DNA from: Xenorhabdus kozodoii | Lineage (GTDB): Bacteria > Pseudomonadota > Gammaproteobacteria > Enterobacterales > Enterobacteriaceae | DNA length: 64,000 nucleotides | NCBI RefSeq assembly: GCF_002632875.1 | Contig: NZ_NJCX01000016.1 | Coordinates: 54,008 to 118,007, forward strand | Direction: 5' to 3' | Shown: positions 40,005-48,967 of the stretch, in pieces | How the letters are laid out: every line of letters begins with the position of its first letter | Position numbering within the stretch: the stretch's first letter is position 1 | Position numbers and translations under genes: made by a program | Notes under the pieces: generated by a model | What the model was told of the DNA's origin: nothing | Databases searched by the model: none | Seen by the model: the letters and a program-made list of their open reading frames with translations, nothing else

Positions 40005-43000
40005 TTATGAATTAATCAGTTTGGGACAGATGAAATGGGGCAATTGAAACGGGCTAAGAATACTGTTTGGAATAAATTCCAATGAGACATGATGGCCTCT
40101 GATATTAAATGTCACACGTTGGTTGGCATGATTATTTGTGGTTGGTTTCCCTGTCGCATCTTTCTCATGATCGATTAAGCGATTTAATGCCCACGGACCG
40201 GAAGTGATCAGGCTCGCTGTTGTGCCATCGTCTAAATTTAACTGGATACGCACCTGATTGGCACCATTTGGGCCAGGCCAATTGAGTGACTGTGAAACTT
40301 GTGGACCGTGGCTATATTGCAACTGTTGACCATCAACATCCAGTATCATACTTAATATCTCTTTATCCATATTAATTGTGCGGACGATGACCCGAAATGA
40401 CGGGATAGGCGAGCCGTTGCTGAACAAGGTATCCCGAATGATCTGGGCTTGTTGGAATGGCAGGAGTAACTTGTTACTTTCCGGTAATGCCTTGCTATCC
40501 GTCCCCAGTATAAGGCGCCAATTTTCGCGAGACGTATCGACTTTTCCCACCAGGTTTTTCTGGAAAAAGCTATCCATGATCCCCGTTTGCGGCGCAAACA
40601 TTCGAGCCATATCATCCGGTTTGATATCATCCAGCGCCCACTGCGTCAGCGGATAGCGGTTGGCAATAGCCTGTTGGCAAAAATTTTGGACTTCTGTACT
40701 CAGTTGCTTATTGAGATTCTTTACGTTACTGGACTGTGTATCACTGCTGGCTCCCATTGCCAACGAGGAAATGATGCCCTTGAATGGGATCGGCAACCGC
40801 TCCGCCGTGGCCTGTAGTTGTGTGATAATTTCATCCGATGGCGCGGGCATTCCCATATTGGCCGCATTTTGTACCGAATCCAGGTATCCATGTAATTTGG
40901 CAATTTGGCTGAGAATAGGATCAAAGGGAATTTGCTTATTTTTACCGTCTGGACTGTTTGCCAATGCAATAATTTGTGCAAAATGTTCTTTCAGTTCTTG
41001 TTCTGGGGTGGGTTGGTTATCTTCTGGCATGAATTGATGAGGGACGACTTTTGCCAATGAACCTGCCTTATGGCTTACCAACCCACCGATTTTTTTATCA
41101 AGTGTGCTATTACTTAACCCCTCAGCCAGATCGACATTCTTACTGATATTAATCAGCAGATTGCGCATGGGAGAAGAATTTGAAGCCAGCAACTGGGCGA
41201 TATTGGAACGTTGCTCCAGGCTATCAATATTGTTTAGCCGGATGTCGAACAGAAATTTGTCCCACTGTTCAATATAATCATGGACATAAAATTGTCGTAC
41301 TAAAAAGGCAATCTCTTTTGGGGTTGATGTTTCTGCATACTGGCCGAGTATCCATGCCTTTTGGCTGTATAACTTATCGATAAGGGTAGTCAGGTTTTTA
41401 CCCGTCCCCATTTGGTATCCTGCCGGCGTAAACATCCCCGCGATATTAAGGGTAATCGGTGTACCGTTGATGCGCGAGAAAACCAATCCAGCTTCTGGGC
41501 CAGCAAGCGCGGTTAAGCCGACGGGAGATAAATTGGGATCATCCAATAACCCCTGTTTTAAATGGCTATAAACGAGTCGTGCTGGTGGGATCTTGCTAAG
41601 TAATATCTGTTTCTGTTTTATCAGTGGGTTATCACAAACATAAGGAGAAGTAACGACCTGATATTCCAATAATTGGCGCAGATGCCCCTCAATTTGGTGC
41701 AATTGTGTCAGTGAAATATTGGGTGGCAAATGTGCCTGTAAATATTGCATCATCCAGAGATGTAAGAACTTACCGTCATAATGTTGGGACTGGCATAACA
41801 TTTGATACGCTTTCAACGTATTGTAAGTGTCATCGATATTATCGCCGCTGGTTTGGCGCAATTGGGACGTTATTAACAGTGCGACTTGTGGTAGCAATAA
41901 TGTTTGTAATGTTTTTGTGTACAGTGTCAAACTGGCATCATTGATTTGCTCACCACGATACAACCCCATTTGGTATGACAAAGGGGGATCATCAGGAGAA
42001 AAATCTTTACTTTTTCCCAAATCAGCCACTTTATTCAAAATAGGCAGTAGGGCATAAATATCGATATCGTTGCTGCTCTTTTTTAATGCTGTGCTTTGGC
42101 TCAGAATAGGAAAAATTTTATTCTGGACTTCCGTCAGGTAATTTTTATTGTTGTTATAACTGGTAAAAAATAAGGTGATTATTAACCCCATGATCGCTGC
42201 CAGAATAATATAACCTAACCCCTTTAATAGACGGTTTTTGTACACCCACCAACGATTTTGACCAGCAAGGCCAGCTTCCTGAAAGATCGTTTCCAGCAAA
42301 TTTTTCAGGAAATACACTTGATGCGTGGACTCTTCCTGTACCCCGCTAGTGAAATAAAGCCCACGTGGTGAATAAGGAATATCAAATCCTGATTTAGCGA
42401 ATGCAATTTCAAGATGCTGTGCAATCAATGGCCGCAGCGCGGCAAATTCTTGTGGAAACCGGTAACTATCCGCACACTGCTGAAGGTCATTCAGATGCAA
42501 TAAAATATGGGGTAACTCTGCATCTAATCGTGTTTGCAACAGCCCATATTGTTGTGTAAAAACGTCCTTCAGAACCCAGCTTGTTTTGTTCCACGGAAAG
42601 TTGAAACCCCATATTTGATCGCGCTGTGTTTTGTCAAAATGGGCAAAATAAGCCCCAAATCCTTTCAGTAAATCAATCTTGGTAATGATGACGTAGATTG
42701 GAAATTGGATCTTGAACTGCGTATGTAATTCTGACAATCGCCTACGTAATAAATAAGCGTGTTGATCACGTACTTTCTTTGAGGGGTTTAATAAATCCTC
42801 TACGCTAATGGTAAGAATGACGCCATTGAGTGGCTGGCGTGTGCGATATTTTTTCAGCAAATTGACAAAACATTTCCATTCACGGGCATCTTGTTCGTGC
42901 TGTGTGTCCTGAGTGGTATAGCGTCCAGTCGTATCCAGCAAAACAGCATGGTTGGTGAACCACCAGTTACAATTAGCTGTTTCTTTTATTTCGTTCGAGG

Positions 43001-43514
43001 AAAGTGTTTCGAAATGCTCTGATAATGGAAAGTGCAAGCCAGAATTTGCCAGGATGGTTGTTTTCCCTGAGTTGGGGGCACCAATCAGGACATACCAAGG
43101 TAATTGATAGAGATATCGACGATCGAAAAAAGGTTTCCATTTCGGCTTATACTGGCTTTCTGGACCATAAAAATAGGCATCTTTCAATAGTCGTAAAGCA
43201 TCAGAAAAGTGTTCTGATAATGTTGTATATTGTGAATTTTGTAATTGTTCATTTTCGTCATTGCCCCGGTTTAATTGGGCAGAAAGTTTTTTATTCAGCC
43301 AAACCTGATATAAGCGAGACGCTAACTGGATAAAGAACCAGACAAGATATAATACGACCATGATAATTATTCGTACCGTGCTTGATTCAAGCGGTACGGC
43401 GTTGCCGATAGAAGTAATAGGACCAATAAACCAGATAATAAAAGAGATGGCGGTTATTCCGAGGAAACTCCAGATTAATCGGCTGGTAAAAATAGCAACA
43501 ATGGCACTCAACAT
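40005..43514 (-). CDS. tssM: T6SS membrane complex protein TssM (IcmF-like)
   Basis: An 1169-residue inner-membrane protein. Two N-terminal transmembrane segments (about 13-30 and 46-66) precede a cytoplasmic NTPase domain with Walker A GAPNSGKT (145-152); a third transmembrane segment (GYIILAAIMGLIITLFFTSY) leads to a large periplasmic domain that reaches TssJ. The length is typical. With TssL and TssJ it forms the trans-envelope channel. tssL precedes it with a 12-base gap. Confidence 0.95.
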   Translation of the reverse strand: MLSAIVAIFTSRLIWSFLGITAISFIIWFIGPITSIGNAVPLESSTVRIIIMVVLYLVWFFIQLASRLYQVWLNKKLSAQLNRGNDENEQLQNSQYTTLSEHFSDALRLLKDAYFYGPESQYKPKWKPFFDRRYLYQLPWYVLIGAPNSGKTTILANSGLHFPLSEHFETLSSNEIKETANCNWWFTNHAVLLDTTGRYTTQDTQHEQDAREWKCFVNLLKKYRTRQPLNGVILTISVEDLLNPSKKVRDQHAYLLRRRLSELHTQFKIQFPIYVIITKIDLLKGFGAYFAHFDKTQRDQIWGFNFPWNKTSWVLKDVFTQQYGLLQTRLDAELPHILLHLNDLQQCADSYRFPQEFAALRPLIAQHLEIAFAKSGFDIPYSPRGLYFTSGVQEESTHQVYFLKNLLETIFQEAGLAGQNRWWVYKNRLLKGLGYIILAAIMGLIITLFFTSYNNNKNYLTEVQNKIFPILSQSTALKKSSNDIDIYALLPILNKVADLGKSKDFSPDDPPLSYQMGLYRGEQINDASLTLYTKTLQTLLLPQVALLITSQLRQTSGDNIDDTYNTLKAYQMLCQSQHYDGKFLHLWMMQYLQAHLPPNISLTQLHQIEGHLRQLLEYQVVTSPYVCDNPLIKQKQILLSKIPPARLVYSHLKQGLLDDPNLSPVGLTALAGPEAGLVFSRINGTPITLNIAGMFTPAGYQMGTGKNLTTLIDKLYSQKAWILGQYAETSTPKEIAFLVRQFYVHDYIEQWDKFLFDIRLNNIDSLEQRSNIAQLLASNSSPMRNLLINISKNVDLAEGLSNSTLDKKIGGLVSHKAGSLAKVVPHQFMPEDNQPTPEQELKEHFAQIIALANSPDGKNKQIPFDPILSQIAKLHGYLDSVQNAANMGMPAPSDEIITQLQATAERLPIPFKGIISSLAMGASSDTQSSNVKNLNKQLSTEVQNFCQQAIANRYPLTQWALDDIKPDDMARMFAPQTGIMDSFFQKNLVGKVDTSRENWRLILGTDSKALPESNKLLLPFQQAQIIRDTLFSNGSPIPSFRVIVRTINMDKEILSMILDVDGQQLQYSHGPQVSQSLNWPGPNGANQVRIQLNLDDGTTASLITSGPWALNRLIDHEKDATGKPTTNNHANQRVTFNIRGHHVSLEFIPNSILSPFQLPHFICPKLINS

Positions 43515-43526
43515 ATTTCCGTATTC

Positions 43527-44738
43527 TCACGTTGTCTGATTTGTAGGGGAAACCAACAGGATGATTTCAACCCGTCTGTTTTTAGCTCGATGACTTGGCG
43601 TGTCGTTTGGAAATAGGGGATCACTTTCTCCTCTTCCTTCTGTTCTTACCCGTTCAGGGTGATCCAGATATTTTTCGAATTCCCTTTTTACTGATTTGGC
43701 TCTGGCGAGTGACAAGGCATAATTGGATGAGAAGCTGGGGCTATTAATGGGAACATCATCGGTGTAGCCGATAACTAAAATTCCCCCCTTGATGTTGTTC
43801 ATTGTCTCAGCAATATGTTTGATGACGGGAAGATAATTGTTTTTAATTTGAGTGGAACCCGTATTGAACAAACCATCGCCTCTTAATGTGACGATACTTT
43901 TATCAGCCAAATCCGTTACATTTAATAATCCCGCCGCACTTTCACGTCTGAGCATATCCTGTAGATTTAAAATCGGCGGCAGGAAAGAAGAAACACGATC
44001 ATTCACTGACACATTGGGCAAATTGACTTGATATATTTTCGTCAATATTGGGCTGGTTATATTATCTAACTGCCAATTCAGCCCGATATACAGAATACAC
44101 GCAATAAAACAGGTTACAGCGATATAAGACCAAATAGGGAAGGAAGATTGCCAGGGGCTATTTGGTGCTACGATTTTTTGCAATGCAGGTGACAATTCAG
44201 GCGGATAATTGCCACGGATTGAATGAATTAATTGGAACAGGCGCTGTTTCAAGGTTTCCAACTGGGATCGCCCATTATCAATGACACGATAACGTCCTTC
44301 AAACCCAAGCTGGAGACAAAAGTTAATGAGTTCTAACAACAACAGATTTTTTTGGGGATTTTGGGATAGCGTCGCTAATAATTGGAAAAATTTTTCCCCT
44401 CCCCACGTTTCGTTATGAAACGTGACCAGCAATCCACTGCCGGACCAGACACTGCGAATTCCCCAGGGAGTCAGTGCTGCCGCTTCATCCAATGCGGTGC
44501 AGAGACAGTAACGTGCACCGATAATGACTTCATAAGGCAATTTGGCATATTGGCATTTCAGTTCAAAGTTGCGAATTTCATCGATCAGTTTTTGCCGTAG
44601 ATCGGTTGGATTCGGGGGCTCGGTACAATGGCGGATCTGGGGAATGCTATTTAATAGAGGGTTAGCGGCAGTGACTAATGGATTATCCCAAGTGTCGCCA
44701 GAAAGCACCGCATGCCTATTTAGGGTGTCTTGAGTCAT
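43527..44738 (-). CDS. tssL: T6SS membrane protein TssL with OmpA-like domain
   Basis: A 403-residue DotU-type protein: a cytoplasmic hook domain (GARYCLCTALDEAAALTPWG), one transmembrane segment (IWSYIAVTCFIACILYIGL, near residue 205), and a periplasmic OmpA/MotB-type peptidoglycan-binding domain (ILVIGYTDDVP, NYALSLARAKSVK, NRRVEIILL). The last anchors the machine to the cell wall. ATG 44738 is chosen because the opening at 44807 overlaps tssK; the longer version remains possible. Confidence 0.93.
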   Translation of the reverse strand: MTQDTLNRHAVLSGDTWDNPLVTAANPLLNSIPQIRHCTEPPNPTDLRQKLIDEIRNFELKCQYAKLPYEVIIGARYCLCTALDEAAALTPWGIRSVWSGSGLLVTFHNETWGGEKFFQLLATLSQNPQKNLLLLELINFCLQLGFEGRYRVIDNGRSQLETLKQRLFQLIHSIRGNYPPELSPALQKIVAPNSPWQSSFPIWSYIAVTCFIACILYIGLNWQLDNITSPILTKIYQVNLPNVSVNDRVSSFLPPILNLQDMLRRESAAGLLNVTDLADKSIVTLRGDGLFNTGSTQIKNNYLPVIKHIAETMNNIKGGILVIGYTDDVPINSPSFSSNYALSLARAKSVKREFEKYLDHPERVRTEGRGESDPLFPNDTPSHRAKNRRVEIILLVSPTNQTT

Positions 44739-44776
44739 ATGAGTAGTGACCTCTGTTAATTTTGATTTTTGAGGCG

Positions 44777-46120
44777 TTAACTCTTGGACTGATTTCTGAC
44801 AGCCCAAAATTCCATGTGCAGACCGGGAAATTCACCCGCCAGGTGTAACGCAAAACCACCGGATTTTTCCATCTGGCTCCAGAGTTCACCCTCTTTTTCT
44901 AACTCAAAATAGAGGTAACCGGAATGCCAGGGAATTTGTCTGGGAACAGAGGGCATTGCTCTGATCGGGATGCCTGGCAACTGTAACTGAACCAATTCAC
45001 GTATGCGGCCAACAGGGGCAATCTTCATCTGTGCCGGAAAACGGGATAAGAATATTTCTTTCGGAGTATCTGTATAAACGGCCAATACAAAGCTGAAGGT
45101 ATTTAGCATATTGGCGTCAGTTAAGGTAGCCACATTCAGCCCATGAGAATATTCAGTCAAAGGCAACTGGATCGCATGTTCTTCCAGAATGATTGATAAC
45201 CCCTGGCGCAATAAAAGCATGAGGTGGTTGAAACAGACTTTTAAATTGTCATGGTCATAAATCGGAAGTTTCTCTTCTGGTATGCGTGATTGGGAAAAAC
45301 TTGCCAGTTCGGTGGCAAATTGCAGCCATTCGCTGAATAACCGTTCTGGATGCAGTAAAGAGATGTTCCGTGTATGGCTCACTTGGCCGCTATAACGATT
45401 GACTACTGACAAGAGAAGAAAATACATGATTTCCGAACTATTCTGCTGCCCCAATTGTCGCAAACACTGGCTTATCTGTTGGCGACGTTGCTCCAGCAAT
45501 CCCTGTAAATCATTAATGAAACCGACAAGTTGTGGATGTGCATGGCAGTTGAGTAAGGGGGGAATAAAGTGCGAATCAAGAAGCAATTTATTATCACGAG
45601 TTCTACTAATAACATGCACAATACTGAGTGAAGTCCATTCCGGTGTCAGATCTGATTCCAACATCAGTCGCAGGCGCATTCGCCCAAATTGCACGGTGGT
45701 ACTTCCGACTGACATGGCATTAAAGTCATTGACCTCAGTGTCAACGCTGACAAAACGCGCCATAGAGTCTTTTCTTTCCTGGAAAATGATCTCTTCTCTT
45801 CCTCCGCGTAAGATCGGCAGTGCCAATACGACATTCTCGCCAGTTTGATTTTCCGCAAGTTGCAATGGCACAGGGGCGTGCGCTTCGGTGAAATTAAAGG
45901 GGGTTCCGTCAGGAAAAATCCCACTGGCTGATGCAACCATGACCTTACCCTGTTCGAGGAATGATTGATCTAACTTTAACGTTGAAAAACCCCAATAATA
46001 TGGCCTTTGGGCCATACCCCAATCGCGAACATAAGCCTCCAGGTAGTTTTCGGCCTGTTGAAAGTGGTGAGGACGTAAGAACATGCCTTCTGTCCAGATA
46101 ACTTTTTCTGATCTGCTCAT
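44777..46120 (-). CDS. tssK: T6SS baseplate-membrane connector TssK
   Basis: A 447-residue trimeric adaptor that links the baseplate to the TssJLM complex. It starts MSRSEKVIWTEGMFLRPHHF, the exact family signature, with AAGGAAC before ATG 46120; the 12-residue extension of a longer opening is not conserved. The phage receptor-binding-protein-like shoulder lies in the N-terminal half. It is followed by tssL with 38 bases between. Confidence 0.95.
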   Translation of the reverse strand: MSRSEKVIWTEGMFLRPHHFQQAENYLEAYVRDWGMAQRPYYWGFSTLKLDQSFLEQGKVMVASASGIFPDGTPFNFTEAHAPVPLQLAENQTGENVVLALPILRGGREEIIFQERKDSMARFVSVDTEVNDFNAMSVGSTTVQFGRMRLRLMLESDLTPEWTSLSIVHVISRTRDNKLLLDSHFIPPLLNCHAHPQLVGFINDLQGLLEQRRQQISQCLRQLGQQNSSEIMYFLLLSVVNRYSGQVSHTRNISLLHPERLFSEWLQFATELASFSQSRIPEEKLPIYDHDNLKVCFNHLMLLLRQGLSIILEEHAIQLPLTEYSHGLNVATLTDANMLNTFSFVLAVYTDTPKEIFLSRFPAQMKIAPVGRIRELVQLQLPGIPIRAMPSVPRQIPWHSGYLYFELEKEGELWSQMEKSGGFALHLAGEFPGLHMEFWAVRNQSKS

Positions 46121-46146
46121 GTAGTTCCTTCTCTTACGGCATAACG

Positions 46147-46776
46147 TTAATGGCATTTATCGATGAAATTTAGGCCATTGGCGGTGACTTGAATGCATAT
46201 GTCTAATGTGTCTGGCGGTGATGCCCAAAACTGATAGAAAGCGGAAGGCTTAAGGGTGGGAACGGGTAATGAAATACGCCATTTTTTCCCATCCAATTGC
46301 TTGTATTCAGCAAGAATGCCGATATAGCTGGCTTCTGGTATGTTTTTCTCCAACAAAAAACGTTTGTGTTGAAAGGGCAGTAAAAAAAGTTGTTCAGAGT
46401 TAACCAATTGATTACCCAATACAGCCTGGGCATTACCTTGCAGTGAAAAAAAATCAGCAGACATAAACCCTGAAGTCGATTTCAACAAAATAACGTGTAT
46501 TTTCAGCGGCGCTGAGTCATTCACATTATTGGTGGCATGGAAAATCAATTGATAAGGGGGCGATTTTTTCTGCTCTGATGATGAACACCCTGTCAATACG
46601 AGTATGTTAAATACTATGATGTTAAATACTACGACGTGAAGAAACAGTAATGCCAGCATTGCCCACTTGGAACTTAATCGATATCTGATAGAGAATCTAT
46701 TGCCAATTATCTCGCGAGAAAATGTCTTATCACTGCAAGGTGGGTTTGTGTGGCTGGCACTTTTTGTATTGACCAT
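46147..46776 (-). CDS. tssJ: T6SS outer-membrane lipoprotein TssJ
   Basis: A lipoprotein of about 209 residues from ATG 46776. Its lipobox LTGC has the lipidated Cys near residue 64, after a long hydrophobic segment; serine at +2 suggests outer-membrane sorting. The mature part is a small beta-sandwich of TssJ type. The 40-residue leader before the hydrophobic core is unusually long, so translation may start further in, near residue 40 (ATG 46659), or at a rare codon. The hydrophobic core contains a 15-bp tandem duplication that repeats VFNI. Confidence 0.85.
   Translation of the reverse strand: MVNTKSASHTNPPCSDKTFSREIIGNRFSIRYRLSSKWAMLALLFLHVVVFNIIVFNILVLTGCSSSEQKKSPPYQLIFHATNNVNDSAPLKIHVILLKSTSGFMSADFFSLQGNAQAVLGNQLVNSEQLFLLPFQHKRFLLEKNIPEASYIGILAEYKQLDGKKWRISLPVPTLKPSAFYQFWASPPDTLDICIQVTANGLNFIDKCH
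46604..46631. repeat. 15-bp tandem duplication in the tssJ signal peptide
   Basis: ATGTTAAATACTA occurs at 46604-46616 and 46619-46631, a period of 15 bases. On the minus strand it encodes the repeated pentapeptide VFNII/VFNIL, lengthening the hydrophobic core by five residues without a frame change. Confidence 0.8.
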
Positions 46777-46809
46777 GATTTCCCCCATCTTTATAAGATG
46801 CAGGGGATA

Positions 46810-47211
46810 TCATGCCCCTGAAATATCGACCTTTGTCTGGCTGGGGACGGTACGTGATCCTACAGCATTGGTTGAATTTTGCATGGTAGGGCTTGATAGT
46901 CGGGTTGCCGGTGCTCCCTTAATCAAGACGCTATTGGCACCAAGCGTATGGCGGGAGGGTCCCATCACGGTCCCGGACGCGACGCCCAAATTGACCCCCG
47001 GATTATCCCCATTCGTCATGGCAATCATTGTCGCCATATTATGGGCTGGACTTCCCATAAAGAGAATATTGGTCGTACTGGCACTAATGCCGCTCGTACC
47101 TTGTGCAATATTGGGATAAACCATCGGTACTGGGGCACCTGGAGGACATGGCGTCAGGCAGATATCTGGGGTGGCCAGATCTGTGCCACCGCCTTGGGTA
47201 TTGGCAAACAT
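46810..47211 (-). CDS. PAAR-like DUF4150 tip protein
   Basis: A 133-residue DUF4150 protein, the PAAR-like family that sharpens the VgrG spike. Features are the N-terminal MFANTQGGGTDLATPDICLTP and the repeated small-residue turns (MGSPAHNMATM, KGAPATRLSSP). It has no C-terminal toxin domain, so here it is a structural tip rather than an effector. It is encoded downstream of DUF3540 and the DUF2169/pentapeptide proteins, which are thought to serve it. Confidence 0.88.
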   Translation of the reverse strand: MFANTQGGGTDLATPDICLTPCPPGAPVPMVYPNIAQGTSGISASTTNILFMGSPAHNMATMIAMTNGDNPGVNLGVASGTVMGPSRHTLGANSVLIKGAPATRLSSPTMQNSTNAVGSRTVPSQTKVDISGA

Positions 47212-47231
47212 AACGTCTCCTTTTTTATTCT

Positions 47232-47879
47232 TTATCCAATGTGAATCTGTTCAGCATCTATTTTGGTGATTGCTTTGGCGGTTATCACGGTATTTTGGGC
47301 ATGTAGCCGCATGTAGTTCTCCGCTTGCATATCTAATTGCCCTGCGTGCACTTGTTCTGTTTGCGTCGTATGGCGAAAAAGACGGTGGCTCAACTGGGTT
47401 ACAGTTTGCCAAACGGATTCAAATTGATTGCCTATCATCTTCGAGACGGAGACCCAGGCAGATAAGGATTCGCCACTGTATTGCATTTCATTGATATGGC
47501 AATTTCCATTTTCGGCGGTGATATTCAATCCATTACTGCTCAGGTTCAAGTTCCCCTGAGCAGTGATGGATAAATCGCCTGCCACCTTGATTACAGCCGG
47601 ATCTTGTTGCTCTGCCCGTTCTAATATCGCCAGTATCCAGAGTTGTTCATCGGCTTCTACAAGTAGCACCCTGTCTCCCACGGCAGGCGCCAATAGGCAA
47701 CTGGCTGCTTGTCGACAATGCCAACCATGATTTTGGTTTTTAACCATTAACTTGCCGTCCTGAAAAATATTGACGACTTGGCCGACAATCTGTTGCGAGG
47801 GTGGTGTATTGGGTTGTTCCGTATACCGTTGTTCCGTAACAAGAGTCGATGAAGAAAGAGCGTAAGAAGATTTCACCAT
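47232..47879 (-). CDS. DUF3540 T6SS accessory protein
   Basis: A 215-residue DUF3540 protein. The first half contains an OB-like stretch (IVGQVVNIFQDGKLMVKNQ and VGDRVLLVEADEQLWILAIL) similar in style to the VgrG gp5 domain; the second half is a beta-rich repeat (ITAQGNLNLSSNGLNITAEN) ending AITKIDAEQIHIG. It may extend or adapt the spike. The function is unproven, but the family occurs with DUF2169 and DUF4150 genes in T6SS loci. Confidence 0.85.
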   Translation of the reverse strand: MVKSSYALSSSTLVTEQRYTEQPNTPPSQQIVGQVVNIFQDGKLMVKNQNHGWHCRQAASCLLAPAVGDRVLLVEADEQLWILAILERAEQQDPAVIKVAGDLSITAQGNLNLSSNGLNITAENGNCHINEMQYSGESLSAWVSVSKMIGNQFESVWQTVTQLSHRLFRHTTQTEQVHAGQLDMQAENYMRLHAQNTVITAKAITKIDAEQIHIG

Positions 47880-47893
47880 ATTGATTCTCCAGC

Positions 47894-48967
47894 TTAAATC
47901 TTACGTTGACGTTGTTGTGTACTCCACTCTTCAGCAGCAAACAGTTCAGGATCATTTTCCAATATGCCCTGACGGTCAGAGAATTGTGCTCCAACCTGTT
48001 GAGTACGATGAAAAAGCGTTCTCATAAAATGGGCTGCACGAAAATCGCTGTGATTAATGTTGGCATAAGAGAGATCAGCATAGGTCATATCACAACGAAC
48101 AAATTGTGCGTTGACAGCCCGTACTTTTTGCATGATGGCTTGTTGTAGTTGACTTTGCCGAAAATCTGTCCACTCAAGGCAAGCGCCAATAAAAATGGCT
48201 TCATTAAACAGACTGTTATGGCAGCATGCACGAGTTAAATCGGCATTGATGAATAACGCTTGGGTTGCATTGACATTCGAAAGTTGGGCATCTTGCAGCG
48301 AGCTTCCCTTAAAGTTGCACTGGGTCAAATTTGATTGATTAAAATTGACTGCATCCAGTTGATTATCTGTAAATTGACAGGCTTTAAATTGCAATTTTCG
48401 ATAATCCTGACCGCGCTGATCACATTCAAAAAAAAGGGTTTTAATGAACTGACTGGCATAAAAATCCGTTTTTCTTAAGTCCTGGCGAAAAAAGGTGACC
48501 AGAAAAAAGTGACTATTGCGTAATGTTGCGTCATTCAATCCTGAGTTGATAAATGTGACGCGATCAAATTCATTTTCGATAAAATCAGCATATTGCAATT
48601 GGCAGGATGAAAACTGGGTACTATTTTGTTTTGTGACTTTAAATTGTGTTTTTTTTAAGACACATTGGTCGAACACACTGGCGCTCAATATGGCCTTATT
48701 GAACATAGCGCGTACCATATTACACTGTTCAAACAAGGTCTTTTCACACTTGACTGAATGGAAGACCGTTTCTTCAAACAGGCATTCAGTAAAGACCGAC
48801 TCTTCAAGAATGGTATGGGAGAAGTTGGCATCTGAAAAGTCTACAGACCAGAACCTGCCTCCTGATAAATTGAGTCCAACTAACGAGATCCCCTGCAAAT
48901 TGACTTTTTCAATGACGTCACCCTGTTTGATTTTGGCCATGATCTCATTCGCCGTCATCATACTCAT
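47894..48967 (-). CDS. Pentapeptide-repeat protein of the T6SS locus
   Basis: A 357-residue protein made almost wholly of pentapeptide repeats of A(N/D)LXX type (for example SDANFSHTILEESVFTECLF), which fold as a right-handed four-sided beta-helix. It starts by a four-base overlap with the DUF2169 gene and ends 14 bases before the DUF3540 gene. Its role is unknown; a scaffold or chaperone for the tip is an inference. The repeat spans most of the length, with only short ends outside it. Confidence 0.85.
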   Translation of the reverse strand: MSMMTANEIMAKIKQGDVIEKVNLQGISLVGLNLSGGRFWSVDFSDANFSHTILEESVFTECLFEETVFHSVKCEKTLFEQCNMVRAMFNKAILSASVFDQCVLKKTQFKVTKQNSTQFSSCQLQYADFIENEFDRVTFINSGLNDATLRNSHFFLVTFFRQDLRKTDFYASQFIKTLFFECDQRGQDYRKLQFKACQFTDNQLDAVNFNQSNLTQCNFKGSSLQDAQLSNVNATQALFINADLTRACCHNSLFNEAIFIGACLEWTDFRQSQLQQAIMQKVRAVNAQFVRCDMTYADLSYANINHSDFRAAHFMRTLFHRTQQVGAQFSDRQGILENDPELFAAEEWSTQQRQRKI

